A DNA stretch of 6,683 nt from Planctomycetota bacterium (GTDB lineage: Bacteria; Planctomycetota; Planctomycetia; Planctomycetales; Planctomycetaceae). The stretch's first letter is position 1, and each line of letters opens with the position of its first letter. Positions 4,854-6,683 of this stretch are shown one piece after another. Under the pieces are notes generated by a model. That model had not been told where the DNA came from. It did not search any database and worked only from the letters and a program-made list of their open reading frames with translations. The position numbers and the translations under genes are program-made. Location of the stretch: the NCBI GenBank assembly GCA_013151585.1, contig JAADHY010000111.1:1-6683 (forward strand). The letters are read 5' to 3'.

Positions 4854-6683
4854 ATGCTGGCCCGGTATGGCATTCGCGCCAAGCTGATGATCATCATGGT
4901 GATCGTGGCGTCGTTGACACTCGGCACGGCCAGTTTCGGCATCATGATGATCAACCGTCTGGCTCGGACCGCTCACGCCGTGCTGGAACAGTACGTGCCT
5001 TATTCGCGCTGTTGCGAGCAGGCCTTGCTGACCGTCGCTCACAATTCGCTGTTTCTGAACAAGCTGCGGTTGTTGAAGAAGCCCGGCGGTTTGGACGAAC
5101 TGGAAGAGTTGAGGACCCAACTTCGGCTGAACACGATCCGCTTCAACATGTTCATGAAAGCAATGATCTGGGGGACGGAAAGCGAGCCGTTTACTCGGTC
5201 GGACGGCGGGCTACTCCTGTCCCACTGGGAGGCGGAAGGCTGGCCGCAGCGGATGAAGGTCCGGCAGGCGCCCGAAACCGTGCGTCAATCGGCTGGCATG
5301 GCCGACATCTATTACGGGGCCTTCGCCAAGTACGCTCAGAGAATCCTCGAAGACCAGCAGCGCCTTTTGCAGCTTTCCTCGGCGGGGTCAGACGGGGAAG
5401 AGATTCAGCAACTTCAGGCGAGGCTGGAGGCGGACTTCCGCAAAGCCGACCGCTTCGCCTCGCTCGTCCGAGATACCTTGGAAGCGACTGTTGAGAAAAT
5501 TCACCAGGAACTGCGGACTGCGACTCGCCACATCCAACGGACGGAGCGAGTGGCGTTACGAGCACTGGTGATCTTCGCCGCCGCTGCGTTCGCCGTGAGC
5601 ATCCTGCTGGGCATGCTCTTCGCCACCCGGGCGATCATCAGCCCCTTGCTGCGTTTGCGCAAGGGAACAGAGATCGTCGGTGCGGGAAATCTGGACTACC
5701 GAGTGGGAACGACGGGCGATGATGAAATCGCCGAGCTCTCACGGGCCTTCGACCGGATGACAGCCAATCTGAAAGCGATAACCGCGTCGCGCGACGAGCT
5801 GGAACGGGCTAAAGAGGCAGCGGAAGCCGCCAACCGGGCTAAAAGCGCGTTCTTGGCGAACATGAGCCACGAAATCCGAACGCCGATGAACGCGATCTTT
5901 GGGATGACCGAGCTACTGCTCGAGACAAAACTGACGGCCGTGCAGCGTGAGTATCTCACGGCGGTACAGAGGTCCGGGGAGGCGCTGCTGGCTCTGATTA
6001 ACGACATCTTGGACTTCTCTCGGATCGAAGCGGGCCGACTGACGCTGGAACATGTTGCTTTCGATCTGCACGAGACGGTGGACGATGCGGTCAAATCGCT
6101 GTCGATCCGGGCTCATAAGAAGGGGTTAGAGCTAGCGTGTCACGTTCATGCGGACGTGCCTGAATGGGTCGTGGGCGATCGCAATCGACTCCGCCAGGTT
6201 CTCGTCAACCTGGTGGGAAACGGAGTCAAATTCACTGAGCGCGGCGAAGTCGTTCTGGAGGTGCAGCGCAACTGGCAACAGGGTCGTGAGGTTGAGCTTC
6301 ATTTCAGCGTCCGCGACACGGGAATCGGAATTCCCAAGGACAAACTGAGCTCGATCTTCGAGAAGTTCGAACAGGCCGACATGACCACCCGACGGCGCTT
6401 CGGCGGTTCGGGGCTGGGGCTGGCCATTTCGTCGCGGCTGGTGGAACTGATGGGCGGCCGAATCTGGGCGGAAAGCGAAGAAGGACAGGGCAGCACGTTT
6501 CATTTCACCGTCAAGTTCGGCGTGGCCGAAGCGCAAAGACGGGGAGAGGCGCCGCCGGTGCATTTGAGTGGACTGAAAGTGCTCGTGGTCGACGACAACG
6601 CCACGAACCGGCATATTCTGGAAGAAATCCTTCGTCGCTGGGACATGATCCCCACGACGGCCGCGAATGCGAGCGAAGCTTTC
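4854..6683 (+). CDS. Transmembrane hybrid sensor histidine kinase, C-terminally truncated by window edge
   Basis: 610 codons with no stop; the gene runs off the right edge. It autophosphorylates a His in response to a signal and relays the phosphate to a receiver Asp. Order: TM1 about 11-33; an extracytoplasmic, mainly helical region 34-233 with no family I recognise; TM2 about 234-258; HAMP about 258-310 (P264, DDEIAEL at 289-295); a short coiled-coil 311-330 (ELERAKEAAEAANRAK); HisKA 331-395 with phospho-acceptor H339 in NMSHEIRTPMNAI; and HATPase_c 440-555. The ATPase shows N452 and N456 of the N box (NLVGNGVKF), DTGIGI at 488-493, FEKFEQAD at 502-509 and GGSGLGL at 517-523. A receiver domain starts at 574 (KVLVVDDNATN; acidic D580 and D581), but its phospho-acceptor Asp lies beyond the window. 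All kinase catalytic motifs look intact. More receiver or Hpt domains, as in BarA-type kinases, may follow. The start is supported by GAGGAA 9 nt upstream and by TM1 beginning right after a basic N-terminus. Confidence 0.95.
   Translation, partial: MLARYGIRAKLMIIMVIVASLTLGTASFGIMMINRLARTAHAVLEQYVPYSRCCEQALLTVAHNSLFLNKLRLLKKPGGLDELEELRTQLRLNTIRFNMFMKAMIWGTESEPFTRSDGGLLLSHWEAEGWPQRMKVRQAPETVRQSAGMADIYYGAFAKYAQRILEDQQRLLQLSSAGSDGEEIQQLQARLEADFRKADRFASLVRDTLEATVEKIHQELRTATRHIQRTERVALRALVIFAAAAFAVSILLGMLFATRAIISPLLRLRKGTEIVGAGNLDYRVGTTGDDEIAELSRAFDRMTANLKAITASRDELERAKEAAEAANRAKSAFLANMSHEIRTPMNAIFGMTELLLETKLTAVQREYLTAVQRSGEALLALINDILDFSRIEAGRLTLEHVAFDLHETVDDAVKSLSIRAHKKGLELACHVHADVPEWVVGDRNRLRQVLVNLVGNGVKFTERGEVVLEVQRNWQQGREVELHFSVRDTGIGIPKDKLSSIFEKFEQADMTTRRRFGGSGLGLAISSRLVELMGGRIWAESEEGQGSTFHFTVKFGVAEAQRRGEAPPVHLSGLKVLVVDDNATNRHILEEILRRWDMIPTTAANASEAF

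Noticed and set aside
4830..4870. A frameshift splitting one Cache-HAMP-kinase gene into two
   Set aside because: The kinase begins with its own ribosome binding site, a basic N-terminus and a first membrane helix, and has its own outer region and second helix. It is a complete kinase architecture in its own right.
4449..5120. 223-residue minus-strand ORF across the lipoprotein/kinase junction
   Set aside because: Antisense shadow of two well-supported genes with good ribosome binding sites; no recognisable domain.
1..6683. CRISPR array, transposon ends, tRNA or rRNA genes, defence or toxin-antitoxin modules
   Set aside because: No spaced direct repeats, transposase motifs, RNA-gene signatures or defence domains were visible on either strand.

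Overview
The window is a GC-rich bacterial chromosome segment. It carries two carbohydrate-enzyme genes that converge on each other, then a divergent junction leading into a sensory operon. Nothing in it identifies the host outright. The high GC content, the strong G/C third-position bias, and a Cache-domain lipoprotein beside a large hybrid histidine kinase fit a planctomycete or similar environmental Gram-negative-type bacterium. That placement is inference with moderate confidence at best.

Layout: (1) 1-1373, plus strand: the 3' part of glgB (glycogen branching enzyme), cut by the left edge. About 270 N-terminal residues are missing and the catalytic triad is present. (2) 1394-3763, minus strand: a complete cytosolic GH94 (cellobiose/chitobiose-phosphorylase type) enzyme, ending 20 bp from glgB tail to tail. 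(3) 3764-4124: a 361-bp divergent region with no large gene. It holds two possible small ORFs facing outward, one ending inside the start of each flanking gene. A perfect 8-bp inverted repeat lies in the roughly 58 bp between them. (4) 4125-4850, plus strand: a membrane-anchored (probable lipoprotein) Cache-domain sensor. (5) 4854 to the right edge, plus strand: a hybrid histidine kinase with TM1, a ~200-residue extracytoplasmic helical region, TM2, HAMP, HisKA, HATPase_c and the beginning of a receiver domain. It has no stop codon in the window and is cut by the right edge.

How the parts may work together: GH94 enzymes phosphorolyse beta-linked disaccharides to a sugar-1-phosphate, usually glucose-1-phosphate, which feeds ADP-glucose and glycogen synthesis. 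GlgB adds the alpha-1,6 branches to that glycogen. The two genes therefore make sense as metabolic neighbours, although convergent genes cannot share a transcript. The Cache protein and the kinase are three bases apart, each with its own Shine-Dalgarno sequence. They look like a split receptor: a secreted ligand-binding subunit and a separate transmembrane kinase. The GH94 gene is divergent from this operon, so a shared control region between carbohydrate use and sensing is possible but unproven.

I did not find an unmistakably new system. The items most worth a second look are the split Cache/kinase pair, the acceptor-site changes in the GH94 enzyme, and the crowded divergent region.
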